64,000 nt of DNA from JAEXNA01 sp037189585 (GTDB lineage Bacteria; Vulcanimicrobiota; Xenobia; Xenobiales; JADMJV01): the NCBI GenBank assembly GCA_037189585.1, contig JBBCJA010000009.1:1-64000 (forward strand), given 5' to 3'. The position numbers were made by a program, and so were the translations under genes. Below the pieces are notes generated by a model. That model was not told the DNA's origin. It saw nothing but the letters and a program-made list of their open reading frames with translations, and made no database searches. Numbering within the stretch: position 1 is the first letter of the stretch; each line of letters starts with the position of its first letter. Shown piece after piece: positions 1 to 8,566 of this stretch.

Positions 1-131
1 GCCAGGTCACAGTCAAACCGAGCGAGGAGACGTGGCTGGGCGTCACCTACCCCCAGGACAAGGACGAGGTTGTCAAGGGGATCGCCGAGAGGGTTTCTCG
101 AGGGCAATATCCGGAAAGGCTGTGGGCATGA
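1..131 (+). CDS. sugar-phosphate nucleotidyltransferase, C-terminal end (partial)
   Basis: The first 131 bases hold the last 42 codons of a gene entering from the left; codons run from base 3 to the TGA at 129-131. The visible peptide contains ETWLGVTYPQDKDEVV and ends YPERLWA. This tail (WLGVTYPxDKxxVV, then YPxxLW) is what I associate with GlmU/RmlA-type nucleotidyltransferases that sit next to N-acetylhexosamine-kinase-like genes. The assignment rests on this tail and on the kinase gene that follows with a 4-base ATGA overlap. The two would plausibly phosphorylate and then activate a sugar. The catalytic domain is outside the window. Confidence 0.6.
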   Translation, partial: QVTVKPSEETWLGVTYPQDKDEVVKGIAERVSRGQYPERLWA

Positions 132-1213
132 CCATCTGCAAGACGATCGTCAACACCTTCATCCCAGGGACCGAGGAATTTCACGTAACTCCCTTGGGAA
201 GCGGGCTCATCCACGGTACCTACCTGGTCACGAGTCCCGACTCTCCCTATGTCTTCCAGGAGCTCAACAGCCTGGTCTTCCGTGACCCCCACGGTGTCAT
301 GTCGAACATTCGCCGGGTTCAAGAAGCGCTTTCTTGCTATCCCGAGCCAACCCTGACCTTTCTCCCTCGAGCCGATGGAAACGGCTTTCTGGTAGCCGAT
401 AACGCCTCGGGAAAATATTGGCGTTGCGCCAAACACTTTCCCGATACAGTGACTTACGATATACCTCCCGGACCCGCCCACCTCAAGGCCGCCGCGCGGG
501 CCTTCGCCCAATTCGGACAACGCCTCTCCGCTCTCGACTCGAGCGAATTTCATCCCACCATCCCTCGCTTTCACGACACTCCCCATCGGTTCGAAACGTT
601 TCAGAAGGCCTGGAAAAGCGCCCATCCTGATCGTCAAGCCTGGGAAGAATACGACGCGTTGATGACACTGGCCGAGGGGTTCCCAGAGTTTGGCCTCGAT
701 GGGCTGATGCATCCACACGTGCCTCAAGGTGTGGCCCATAACGACACCAAGCTCAACAACTGTCTCTTTCACCAGGAAAGGCCTGAGGTGGTCTGCGTGA
801 TCGACCTCGACACGGTGATGGCGGGGAGCTGGCTTCTCGACTTCGGCGACCTGTGCCGTACCGCCGTCTGCGCTCTTCCCGAAGACACCGCCGAACTGGA
901 CAAAGTTGGCATCGACGAACGCCGATTCGAGGCCGTGGCCGGTGGATACCTGGGGGTTCTGCGAGACACTCTCAGCGAGGCCGAGCAAGCTCGAATGGTC
1001 TACGCCGCCTTCCTGATGACCTACGAGCTAGCCCTGCGCTTTTTTACCGACCATTTGCAAAACGACATCTACTTCGGGATCAAGATACCCCACCACAACT
1101 TGATCCGAACCCGCTCCCAGCTAAGGCTGGCACGATGCTTCCTGAAAAACCGCGCCTCTCTCGAATCGATCATAGCCAAAGCTCTGACTCGGCCGGTCAG
1201 ACTTCTCGCTTAG
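128..1213 (+). CDS. phosphotransferase (APH fold), N-acetylhexosamine 1-kinase-like
   Basis: 361 residues. This is an aminoglycoside-phosphotransferase-fold small-molecule kinase. The catalytic loop is VAHNDTKLNNCLF (Brenner motif HxDxxxxN), followed by the metal-binding VIDLDTVMAGSWLLDFGDL (IDxDT and DFGD). Those spacings are typical of NahK-like sugar kinases rather than drug-resistance enzymes. The start at 128 is chosen because ATG overlaps the upstream TGA (ATGA), which suggests translational coupling with the nucleotidyltransferase. The open frame extends further upstream, but that stretch lies inside the previous gene. The gene is cytosolic and probably works in sugar salvage with its neighbour. 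Its stop TAG interlocks with the stop of the facing gene. The substrate cannot be read from the sequence. Confidence 0.8.
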   Translation: MTICKTIVNTFIPGTEEFHVTPLGSGLIHGTYLVTSPDSPYVFQELNSLVFRDPHGVMSNIRRVQEALSCYPEPTLTFLPRADGNGFLVADNASGKYWRCAKHFPDTVTYDIPPGPAHLKAAARAFAQFGQRLSALDSSEFHPTIPRFHDTPHRFETFQKAWKSAHPDRQAWEEYDALMTLAEGFPEFGLDGLMHPHVPQGVAHNDTKLNNCLFHQERPEVVCVIDLDTVMAGSWLLDFGDLCRTAVCALPEDTAELDKVGIDERRFEAVAGGYLGVLRDTLSEAEQARMVYAAFLMTYELALRFFTDHLQNDIYFGIKIPHHNLIRTRSQLRLARCFLKNRASLESIIAKALTRPVRLLA

Positions 1214-2193
1214 AGAAACCGTCGAATTCCCTGGCGTGTGTTCGGGCCGTCAGGGTCGTATTGATAGTCGGGCGGTAGCAGGTCGTTAAGCCGGTCCATC
1301 AGGTGGGACGTGAGCTCTCCAAACTTCTCGCCGTAGCGCGCCGAGGCGGCGATGGTCAGCGGCATGAAGTCACGCGGTGCATCGGGTTCGGCGGAGGGAT
1401 CGTAGAGGTCGCCCACGGTGTAGTGAACGTGTCCTCCCTTGGAACGGATGGAGTTGCCCGGATAGAGCTTGTCCGAGCCGCTGACTCCGACCGGCAAGAT
1501 CGGGACTTTCAGGTGCAGAGCCATCTGGACGATCCCGGAGAATCCCGGTGTCAGACGGCGTGAACGCGTGCCCTGAGGAAAAATAAGGGGACGGTAGCCG
1601 CTCTCGAGTGCCTCGATGTTGATGCGGACAAGTTCGGCCGAAAGTCCTTCGAAGTGATCCTGAAAAAGGGGAACGAAGGCTTCCCTTCCTCCCCCGGGAG
1701 CAAGTTTGAGATACTCCTCCACCCCCGGCAGCAGTTCCGCCGTCAGTTCCACTCCGTCGCCCAGAAGACGAAGCTGCCGATACTCATCGTCAGCGGGCGG
1801 GCGGCCCATCCGGGCCAGCCAGTCCACCGTTATCAGGAAGCCACGAGAAGGTACCGGAGTGCAGGCGCACCAGGTCAAAAGCTTCGCCATCCAGGGTTTC
1901 CGGTAGTACTTCCCCTTGACCCAGGGAGCCAGAGGCGGCAGGCCCACCTTGTCGAGATACCCCATGAAAGGTGCGTAGTTAAACCTGTCCGTGTGGTTCA
2001 TCGCTACCAAATAGGGCTGCTGGTGGCTCATCTTCTCCAGCCCGTCGATGGACAAGGTCGTGCGCTGTGGGAAACGATAGTCGAAGGATAAGAAAGTCCG
2101 TGCGATAAGAATCTGAGCGTAGGGAACCTTAGGGTAGCGAAAGTTCTTGAGAGTTTTGAAAATCCCCAGAGTATGGAAGTGTGTCGCTGGCAT
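1210..2193 (-). CDS. PlsC-like 1-acylglycerol-3-phosphate acyltransferase family protein
   Basis: 327 residues, glycerolipid acyltransferase fold. The family block I appears as VAMNHTDRFNY. The usual H-x4-D reads H-x4-N here, so the expected catalytic aspartate is asparagine. Block III is LIFPQGTRSR, with Q where most PlsC proteins have E. Block IV-like VPILPVGVSG follows. An insertion of about 70 residues separates blocks I and III. Start ATG at 2193 has a GGAGG Shine-Dalgarno sequence about 5 bases upstream. The protein would act at the membrane in phospholipid or other acyl transfer. The two substitutions mean activity or substrate may differ from true PlsC. The stop overlaps that of the convergent kinase gene. 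Confidence 0.75.
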   Translation of the reverse strand: MPATHFHTLGIFKTLKNFRYPKVPYAQILIARTFLSFDYRFPQRTTLSIDGLEKMSHQQPYLVAMNHTDRFNYAPFMGYLDKVGLPPLAPWVKGKYYRKPWMAKLLTWCACTPVPSRGFLITVDWLARMGRPPADDEYRQLRLLGDGVELTAELLPGVEEYLKLAPGGGREAFVPLFQDHFEGLSAELVRINIEALESGYRPLIFPQGTRSRRLTPGFSGIVQMALHLKVPILPVGVSGSDKLYPGNSIRSKGGHVHYTVGDLYDPSAEPDAPRDFMPLTIAASARYGEKFGELTSHLMDRLNDLLPPDYQYDPDGPNTRQGIRRFL

Positions 2194-2228
2194 CGACCCT
2201 CCGACCTTTTAAGTTTCTTACCGCTCTC

Positions 2229-2288
2229 AGGAGCCCAACCGGAAACCCGGACCGAGCCAAGCGACGGGAGGTTTCCGGTTGGGCTCCT
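2229..2288. repeat. 19-bp perfect inverted repeat (hairpin) between two minus-strand genes
   Basis: Arms at 2229-2247 and 2270-2288 are perfect reverse complements (AGGAGCCCAACCGGAAACC), with a 22-base loop. There is no T-run on either side, so it is not a classic intrinsic terminator. It lies 23 bases past the stop of the TPR gene and 36 bases before the start of the acyltransferase gene. It could be a processing or attenuation structure, or a factor-dependent stop. Confidence 0.75.
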
Positions 2289-2311
2289 AGCCTCCCTGCC
2301 CAAAGAGAGCC

Positions 2312-3049
2312 TTACTCCTCCCCCCTTGAGCCGTCTTCCTCAGCCCGAGCGCGCTTGGCGGCGGCGATGAGGGTCTCGGCCCAATCTTCACCCTTAGAGG
2401 GGGGAAGAAGCTTCTTACGAGTCAAGGTGTCGAGCGTGCCCGAGATCTGGCGCAAGAGAACTTCATCAAACATGTTGGCCTGCTTTGTGAGGTGAGGTAG
2501 GATTATCTTGGCCAACTCCGCGGAATCCTTCGGGCGGCCCAAGTAATTGAGCAGCATCACTTTCCGGCAGTTCATGCGTAGGGCGAACGGGGTGTTCGGC
2601 CCCTGCACGTCGTCGAGGGCGCGAGTCCCCCTCTCGAAGCGCTCCAAGGCTTCGGGAAAGCGGCGACAATGCATGAGAAACTCGGCGTATCGCAAGTTGA
2701 CGGCGGTCGTATGCCATGAATCCACCCCGTGGGTGGCCTCGAATATCTCGACGGATTGGCGGAAAAAAGTGTCGGATTCTTTGAGCTTCCCCTCGAACCA
2801 GGCGAAGATGGCTTGGTTGAGCTTCAATCGCGCCCGACGGCTGTCAGTTCCCGGGATCTCGTCGAGCAGACGACTCGCGTTGGTGAGTTCGGCTTGAACT
2901 TTGGGGGCGTCGGGATCGGGTTTGGCCAACTGAACCTCCACCCGCTTGATAGAGAAGTCATAACCCTGAGGCGCCTTCCCAAGGGCGTAATAGAGCGGAA
3001 GCTGTGCAAGGCAAAACAGGAGGTAAAGCATCACCCAGCGCTGTCTCAC
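2312..3049 (-). CDS. membrane-anchored TPR-like protein
   Basis: 245 residues. A hydrophobic segment at residues 6-23 looks like an uncleaved anchor or signal. The rest is helical with TPR-like repeats, for example around ALERFERGTRALDDVQG. I recognise no catalytic motif. The start is GTG at 3049, overlapping the TGA of the upstream gene as GTGA. This supports GTG over the internal ATG at 3031. It is the last gene of a three-gene membrane-protein group (5116 down to 2312), so it may be an accessory to the HTTM protein. Function unknown. Confidence 0.65.
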   Translation of the reverse strand: MRQRWVMLYLLFCLAQLPLYYALGKAPQGYDFSIKRVEVQLAKPDPDAPKVQAELTNASRLLDEIPGTDSRRARLKLNQAIFAWFEGKLKESDTFFRQSVEIFEATHGVDSWHTTAVNLRYAEFLMHCRRFPEALERFERGTRALDDVQGPNTPFALRMNCRKVMLLNYLGRPKDSAELAKIILPHLTKQANMFDEVLLRQISGTLDTLTRKKLLPPSKGEDWAETLIAAAKRARAEEDGSRGEE

Positions 3050-4521
3050 AACGTCTTCCCCTCGGGCATTCTGGGGTAGAGAAAGTCAACGACACCACTG
3101 GGGCCGTAAGTGAAGGTCATCGTCTCCACCCTCCAGGTCTTATCCAACTCCAGGTTGTCTCGACTGACCCGGGCCACCGTCGTCACGACCTGAACCTGCC
3201 CCGACAATCCCAGGAGATCCCGATTCTGGCGAACGAATCTCTCGGCACTTCGGCGTAGGATCGAATTTCGCATCTCTCCCGTCAAGGGCCGAGGCACACG
3301 CATCCAGCGGACCGGCATCAGGTACGACTGCACGATAAAACCGCGAACCGTGCCGGGAAAAAGCCTGGCCGGCTCGACGACGCTTTCATCTTTTCCTTCG
3401 GGCTCGACCGTGATCCGATGCTTGACGTACCAGTTGTAGCGGTCGATCCAGTCGAACAGGTGATACTCCTGGGCGACGCCTCCAAAATACAAGGCCGCCA
3501 TGGCGGGCTCGTTGACCCCACCGATCCCCGGAATCCCTTTGGTCCCGGTCAAGGTTAAAACTGTCAGATAGACGGCGATAAGCGCGCGGGTCCCGGAGGG
3601 CGGTGACCAATCCAAAAGGATCGAGTCGTGGGCGCCGGCCAGTCTCCGCGCCACCCCCGCGAGCTCGGAATGAAAGACCAGAATCAGAGCCAGGATCAAG
3701 GTGATGTTCGCGTAGGGAACCCCAATGGTGACGGGGATCGCCAGGTGAAATCCAATCTGCGCCGCCGCTCCGAGAAACTTTAACCAGTGCCCCCTGGGAA
3801 GTATGAGCATAAAAGGGAAAAGCGGTTCAGCGATCAGGGTGAAATGGTTGCCCAGCCAGAGTAGCGGTAAGTCTTGCAGATCCCACCATCCCGAGGTTCG
3901 AGCCAGGGGAAGTTTCAAGACAACGCCGAGAGCCAACCCCTCTCTCCAAAGCGGGGAAGCCAGCTTACTTAGTCCCGCGATCAGATAGTAGATGAAAAGA
4001 TTAGCGAAGAATGCTCGTACAAAAAAGCCGTCCACTTGCCATCGAGTCTCCTCTTTCCAGTCTCGAGTGGAGACCGTGAGGCAGTGGCCGATCGGAAGAA
4101 AGAGCATCCACCACAAGAGCAGTGTGATGGAGGAGTCGTCCACGTTGATGACCGCGAAGTTCCAACGCTGGAAAGAGACCACCACAATCCAGGAGACGGC
4201 CGCTCCCAATTTGGGCCTCCATCCGACCAGAAGGCTGAGCGTCCCGAGGAAGCCCAGGGCCAACAAGCCCCACTTGTAGAGGTCGGGACAGCCCGGATAG
4301 AGCAACGTCAGTTTGGTGAACCAGAAGAGATGGCGATGGAGAGTGTGGTCTAGGAATCCCGTCTCCGACGTATAGTCGGAAAATTCGAGAAAAAACCGGA
4401 CATAATAGACCGAGACTAAAACTCCGACGGCGATCCGAAACAGATCGACCACAAAGGCGCTGATCGGACGGGACATCCAGGCGACGAAACGACCTTGGTT
4501 GTTACTCGAATCGCTCTCCAT
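3046..4521 (-). CDS. HTTM-domain integral membrane protein
   Basis: About 491 residues. The N-terminal 330 residues carry roughly eight hydrophobic segments with the pattern of the HTTM domain, the family that includes vitamin K-dependent gamma-carboxylase membrane regions. Visible marks are LFRIAVGVLVSVYYVRFF, the TSETGFLDHTL loop and the NVDDSS region. The last 130 residues are soluble, around VKHRITVEPEGKDES. The enzyme activity of bacterial HTTM proteins is mostly unknown. The frame runs upstream to a TTG at 4563; I prefer ATG at 4521 because it limits overlap with the previous gene, but neither start has a strong ribosome-binding site. It is coupled by GTGA to the downstream TPR gene. 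Confidence 0.7.
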   Translation of the reverse strand: MESDSSNNQGRFVAWMSRPISAFVVDLFRIAVGVLVSVYYVRFFLEFSDYTSETGFLDHTLHRHLFWFTKLTLLYPGCPDLYKWGLLALGFLGTLSLLVGWRPKLGAAVSWIVVVSFQRWNFAVINVDDSSITLLLWWMLFLPIGHCLTVSTRDWKEETRWQVDGFFVRAFFANLFIYYLIAGLSKLASPLWREGLALGVVLKLPLARTSGWWDLQDLPLLWLGNHFTLIAEPLFPFMLILPRGHWLKFLGAAAQIGFHLAIPVTIGVPYANITLILALILVFHSELAGVARRLAGAHDSILLDWSPPSGTRALIAVYLTVLTLTGTKGIPGIGGVNEPAMAALYFGGVAQEYHLFDWIDRYNWYVKHRITVEPEGKDESVVEPARLFPGTVRGFIVQSYLMPVRWMRVPRPLTGEMRNSILRRSAERFVRQNRDLLGLSGQVQVVTTVARVSRDNLELDKTWRVETMTFTYGPSGVVDFLYPRMPEGKTL

Positions 4522-5116
4522 CACTGGAAGCGGCTGCGTCCAAAACCTCGCGACCTCCTCCAACTCCAGCCGTGAAAGAGTAGCCTAGAAAGGAGAGCGA
4601 GCTCAAATGGATGAGAAGGTTGGCCAGAAGAAAGAGGTAGAGCGGAGTGAAGGTTTGAGGAAAAGCGAAAACGAGTCCGGCGGAGAGTGCGAGGTCGACA
4701 AGATAGAACAAAAGACCGAAGGCCGACAGAGCGCGAGCGCTAAGCATCTGGGCAAGGCCTAGCCCCGAGAAGACTTTTCCGATGCCCTTCCCGGCGAAAG
4801 ACTTGGTGAAGGCGTGTCCGCTAAAGGACGTGGTCAGGGAGAGCAAAGCGACCAGGGCCAGCACCCCGGCGAAGGCTGCGGAACCGATAAACCAGTAGTA
4901 ACGCACCTTCTCCATCCAGATCCAGCCGGAGAAGAAAGTCTCGAGGGCGATGTCTGTCACCACCGGAAGCGCCAGTGAGGTCGCATAAAAGACGGGGATC
5001 CGGATGCCCCAGTAAAGAGCGGTGGTGGAGCCCGCGCTCAGCAAGGCTAAAATTAAAAGAAGCCAGGCTCCTCGCCGAAATCTCTTTTCGTTGTTCTGCC
5101 GGGCACTATCACTCAT
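4502..5116 (-). CDS. small integral membrane protein, unknown function
   Basis: 204 residues with about five hydrophobic stretches, starting at WLLLILALLSAGSTTALYWG, and a charged N-terminus. I recognise no family. The ATG at 5116 is chosen because AAGGA lies 9 bases upstream. An in-frame ATG at 5161 has no such site. The 3' end overlaps the HTTM gene, so the two probably act together in the membrane. It follows the prepilin gene by 77 bases on the same strand and may share its transcript. Confidence 0.6.
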   Translation of the reverse strand: MSDSARQNNEKRFRRGAWLLLILALLSAGSTTALYWGIRIPVFYATSLALPVVTDIALETFFSGWIWMEKVRYYWFIGSAAFAGVLALVALLSLTTSFSGHAFTKSFAGKGIGKVFSGLGLAQMLSARALSAFGLLFYLVDLALSAGLVFAFPQTFTPLYLFLLANLLIHLSSLSFLGYSFTAGVGGGREVLDAAASSDGERFE

Positions 5117-5193
5117 GCTCGAATGTCCTTCTCGAAAAGTCTTCGCCTCCAAGGGCTCCATGACTATACCACTTCGTCGCTCTGATGCAAAAC

Positions 5194-7167
5194 TTAGAGA
5201 TCAGAAAACACCGGCTTGGTGGTCTTCCAACCTGTGACTTCGATTCGTCGGCCTCGGCGAGCGACCTCTGGCAAAAGCTGGTCCACAAACTGGGGGTTAT
5301 AAACTAGTTCCAGACGGTCGCCGTTAACCACAGAGACCCCGCCTCTACGAGCCACAACAGCTCCCTCGATGATAAGATTCCGACGATTGGCCACAGAGTC
5401 GTCACGGACCGTGTCCTGAAGGTCGATCTTCACCGAGCCTTGAGCATAGAGAAGACCTGTCAACTTCAAGTTCTTTTCGGAGACGTTGACCCCCTGGCTC
5501 CCTAACACCCCAACCCCACCGCTCATACCAACGATGCGGTCCTCGGCGTCTTCGTGGATAGGAGGGGGTAGAATTCTCACATCACCCTCGCTAAAGACCG
5601 AAAAATTGATCTCGGAATTCCCCTGTGGATCGAAGAATCGACCGGGACGTATCGTGACGTCACCGCCCGAGGCGAGCGTCGTACTCCCGCTAACATCACC
5701 TTGAATGGTCAACGGCCCTGAGGTCCTCAACGATCCTTTCTCGACGCTCCGCGCCGAAATCGTGGCGGCTGCCTCAACGGTATAGTTCTCGGTCCTGGCG
5801 ATACGTTCGGGGTCCCCGAAATAGATAGCCGGATTGACCTGCCGGAGGTCATCATCCCCGGTCGGATTCTCTTCGGTCGAAGGCGAGCTTCCGATCACTC
5901 CCAAAGCTCCGTCGACCTCGAAATTCTCCTCTTCATCCAAAACGAACCGCCGATTACGGAGGTCCACGTAGGCTCCCCCCTCAGCATTCACCGCGACGTA
6001 TCGCTTCATCGGATGATCATGAATCTCTCTTTCGGACGGAGACACATATTTCGTTCCCAGCGAAGCCGGAGCGCCGACCAACCGAGAGACGGTATCGTCA
6101 CTGGGCGCTACACCGCCGGAGTCAAGTTCATTCATGTAGTAGAAGGCTCGAATCGGTCCGTCTGGACGTCCTGGGTCACCGCTGGGGCCCAGGTCTCTCA
6201 CCGTGAGAACTCTCAGACGACCGTTGTCCAGGCCGTATTGCTCGAAGCGGTAGACTCCCTGAGGGATCTTCCTGGTCGGTTTGGGGTTTCCATTGGCCGC
6301 TCGTACCTCGGCCAGGTCTCCAACTCCGAATTCGGGTAGACCGAACAGGGCTCCAGAGCCGTCGAGAAACCGTTCATCCTTGAAGCCCTGATGGGTACTC
6401 TTGAACTGCCGTCGTGTCTGAAAACTCTCACCGGGATGGTCGCGAAATTGAGCCGTGTCGCCGGACCAGAAGACAGGGTCCGCGTCACTGAAAGCCCCCC
6501 GGGATCTCGGCGCGACGTTATTGCCACGAACAAAGTCACCCATTCCCGTGATCAAGGTTGACTTGTCGGAACGAGCTTGGTTTTTCACAGGGTCCCTGGT
6601 AATCATCGCCAGACTTTGTGACTGAAGGTCCAGGTCGTCGCTGGAAAGGCAAACCGCGCCCACCAGTCCCGGATTTCTCACCATTATCTCGGTCCCATCG
6701 ATCTTCCCGTCGGCCTCCACCGCGATCTCGATCCGGCAAAAACCCACCGGCACGCCCCGACGCTCACGTTCGGGCTTCATGTCGGCCAGGATCGCGACCT
6801 CGCCGTCATCTCTAAGGTTGTTTATCAGTCGAATCTGAAACCGGGTCAAGTTCTCCGTGTCCTCACCGATCAGTGTTCGAACCTGCCCGTCGCCGCGCTG
6901 CTCCGTGACCTCCAGGTGGCTCCAACTCAGTCGACGACCGGAAAACGGCTCCTTGCCCCATCGAAAGTTGTGCTCTAGGCGGAAACGGCAAAAAGAGTAG
7001 GCCGAAGTCATTGTTCGGTCCATACGGTCCTTCGATTGAGTGTAGCGTAGCAAACTAAAAGCGGTACGATTTGTCCCCATCAACGCTCCCAGGAGGAGAA
7101 TCAGGACTGTCGTCAGCGCCATCACGGAGATGAGGGCGAAGGCTCGGGTAGGTTTGGGTGGTGACAT
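5194..7167 (-). CDS. large PilX-like prepilin-family protein with beta-repeat C-terminus
   Basis: 657 residues. The N-terminus (RAFALISVMALTTVLILLLG) is a short basic leader followed by one hydrophobic helix, as in PilX/GspK-type minor pilin-like proteins. Most of the protein is an extracytoplasmic region with no known domain. Residues from about 480 onward form short beta repeats with recurring G-D-V and G-S motifs (TIQGDVSGSTT, VFSEGDVRILP, LLYAQGSVKID), resembling bactofilin-like beta-helices. An in-frame TTG lies at 7221, but ATG at 7167 has AGGAG 8 bases upstream. It is the third gene of a prepilin cluster and far longer than the usual 200-residue PilX. Confidence 0.65.
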   Translation of the reverse strand: MSPPKPTRAFALISVMALTTVLILLLGALMGTNRTAFSLLRYTQSKDRMDRTMTSAYSFCRFRLEHNFRWGKEPFSGRRLSWSHLEVTEQRGDGQVRTLIGEDTENLTRFQIRLINNLRDDGEVAILADMKPERERRGVPVGFCRIEIAVEADGKIDGTEIMVRNPGLVGAVCLSSDDLDLQSQSLAMITRDPVKNQARSDKSTLITGMGDFVRGNNVAPRSRGAFSDADPVFWSGDTAQFRDHPGESFQTRRQFKSTHQGFKDERFLDGSGALFGLPEFGVGDLAEVRAANGNPKPTRKIPQGVYRFEQYGLDNGRLRVLTVRDLGPSGDPGRPDGPIRAFYYMNELDSGGVAPSDDTVSRLVGAPASLGTKYVSPSEREIHDHPMKRYVAVNAEGGAYVDLRNRRFVLDEEENFEVDGALGVIGSSPSTEENPTGDDDLRQVNPAIYFGDPERIARTENYTVEAAATISARSVEKGSLRTSGPLTIQGDVSGSTTLASGGDVTIRPGRFFDPQGNSEINFSVFSEGDVRILPPPIHEDAEDRIVGMSGGVGVLGSQGVNVSEKNLKLTGLLYAQGSVKIDLQDTVRDDSVANRRNLIIEGAVVARRGGVSVVNGDRLELVYNPQFVDQLLPEVARRGRRIEVTGWKTTKPVFSDL

Positions 7168-7217
7168 CTTCAAACTCCTCTTAACAAAGTAGCACACAAG
7201 GTCGGGCTCGACATCCC

Positions 7218-7901
7218 TCAATCAACGGGAACGGTGTTGTGCGGTTTGATATAAAACGAGGCGGTCACGACGTCAGGCTTAGGATTATGAGCATCGGTCT
7301 TATGTTCGAGCGTGATTTTGATAGACACCGCGCGTTCCGTGTCGTCTCGAACGAGCTCAAAAGAGCGGACCCCTCGAGCCAGCACCGCGGGTCTTGAGAC
7401 CCGAGCCCAACTCGAATTTATGACCTCGGCCGAAAGGGCCAGGTCGTCAAGTCGGTCCGCCTCGCGCAAGAGGGCACGTCCCTGGTCACCGTTGGCCGGC
7501 CTAACCAGGTGACGGACGAGTTGCCCCTCATCCTCGTTCGTCACCCGATAGACTGTCCAGCGATTCCAAAGTGGTAGCCCATAGTTGTTGACGCTTGTCG
7601 GAGAATTCCAGTCCGACACGGCGACCGCCGAGAAAGCATGCCTGAGATAGTCGATCCCTCGAATTCGGCGAGTGCCCTCTTCTCGACAGAAGATACCGTA
7701 AAAATGAGTGACCTGCAGGTCCTGTTGTAAGGAGGCCCTGATGGCGGCCAACTGATTCTGTCCTCCCTGCCGATTTTCTATCGTTCGAAACCCACGACTG
7801 CTGATACCGAAGAGAAGAAAAACCATGCTTAGGAGCAGCCCGAAGATCAACATCGAAATGATCAGTTCAACCAGAGTCGCGCCACGGCTCGACGTTTTCA
7901 C
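7218..7901 (-). CDS. PilW-like type II/IV prepilin-family protein
   Basis: 227 residues. The N-terminus SSRGATLVELIISMLIFGLL carries the prepilin peptidase site (G before A-T-L-V-E) with the conserved glutamate at mature position 5 and a long hydrophobic helix. The rest is a pseudopilin-like soluble domain. It starts at GTG 7901, overlapping the TGA of the upstream prepilin gene as GTGA. It probably forms a minor pilin complex with its neighbours, inserted by a type IV pilus or type II secretion machine encoded elsewhere. Confidence 0.8.
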   Translation of the reverse strand: MKTSSRGATLVELIISMLIFGLLLSMVFLLFGISSRGFRTIENRQGGQNQLAAIRASLQQDLQVTHFYGIFCREEGTRRIRGIDYLRHAFSAVAVSDWNSPTSVNNYGLPLWNRWTVYRVTNEDEGQLVRHLVRPANGDQGRALLREADRLDDLALSAEVINSSWARVSRPAVLARGVRSFELVRDDTERAVSIKITLEHKTDAHNPKPDVVTASFYIKPHNTVPVD

Positions 7902-8377
7902 TGACCGTCACCCTGTCGCCAGTAGATCGTGCGGACCCCTTTGACATACTGATTCCCAAAGCCGACTCGTGAGGACTCCATCCTGGGCGCGTCTTTGGCC
8001 AACCACCATCCCACCGTGACCGTGACCTTCCAGGTGTCTCCGGCGGCCGATTCCGGTCGTGTATCCACCTTCACCGGATCCACCTGATAAAAAAATTTCG
8101 AACCGTCCGACTCGAGCTCAGCCTCCAGCCGGGTTCCGACCTTTCTCTCGACTCCCCACTCAGGAGGCCCGACCGCGGCGGCTCTTTCCAGGATACTCTC
8201 GGTCAAAAGCTCAGCCATGGCCTGCTCCCGATTCTTGGCCGAGGACTGGAGCAGGGCCAGGAAAACCCCGACAACCAAGAGGGCGATAAAAGCGAGAATG
8301 CCCATGGCCAGAACAATCTCGGCCAGAGTTAGTCCACTCTTGTCTTCACCTCGGGATCTGTCGACCCATCTCACCAT
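7898..8377 (-). CDS. PilV-like prepilin-family protein
   Basis: 159 residues. The leader ends at KSG, followed by LTLAEIVLAMGILAF, a typical class III signal with glutamate at position 5 and a hydrophobic helix. The leader is slightly long (about 15 residues) and charged. It is the first gene of the prepilin cluster and would be translated together with the PilW-like gene by GTGA overlap. Upstream is a 190-base gap that must hold the cluster promoter and also the terminator of the MFS gene. Confidence 0.8.
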   Translation of the reverse strand: MVRWVDRSRGEDKSGLTLAEIVLAMGILAFIALLVVGVFLALLQSSAKNREQAMAELLTESILERAAAVGPPEWGVERKVGTRLEAELESDGSKFFYQVDPVKVDTRPESAAGDTWKVTVTVGWWLAKDAPRMESSRVGFGNQYVKGVRTIYWRQGDGQ

Positions 8378-8446
8378 AGTTCCATTATGGCAAATAACAA
8401 CTGGTCCGAGAGCGGAGCGAGGAAGAAGTTCTGTGAACTTTTTGTG

Positions 8447-8500
8447 ACAAAAAAATAAAGTGCCCCGGCGGCTTGGGGGGGAGGGGTATCCGCCGAGGCA
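8447..8500 (-). terminator. intrinsic terminator of the MFS gene
   Basis: On the minus strand an 11-bp GC stem (arms 8490-8500 and 8461-8471, one G-T pair) is followed by TTTATTTTTTT at about 8449-8458. It sits about 70 bases past the MFS stop and upstream of the prepilin cluster, insulating the two units. Confidence 0.75.
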
Positions 8501-8566
8501 GGAGCCGAAGCTCCGGGTTCATTCTAGACCTCTTCTTAAGGAAGAACAAGGGGGGTTTTGTTAGAG

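Noticed and set aside
47..988. A 313-codon open frame on the minus strand inside the sugar kinase gene
   Set aside because: It is antisense to a protein with clear kinase motifs, and its translation has no recognisable domain.
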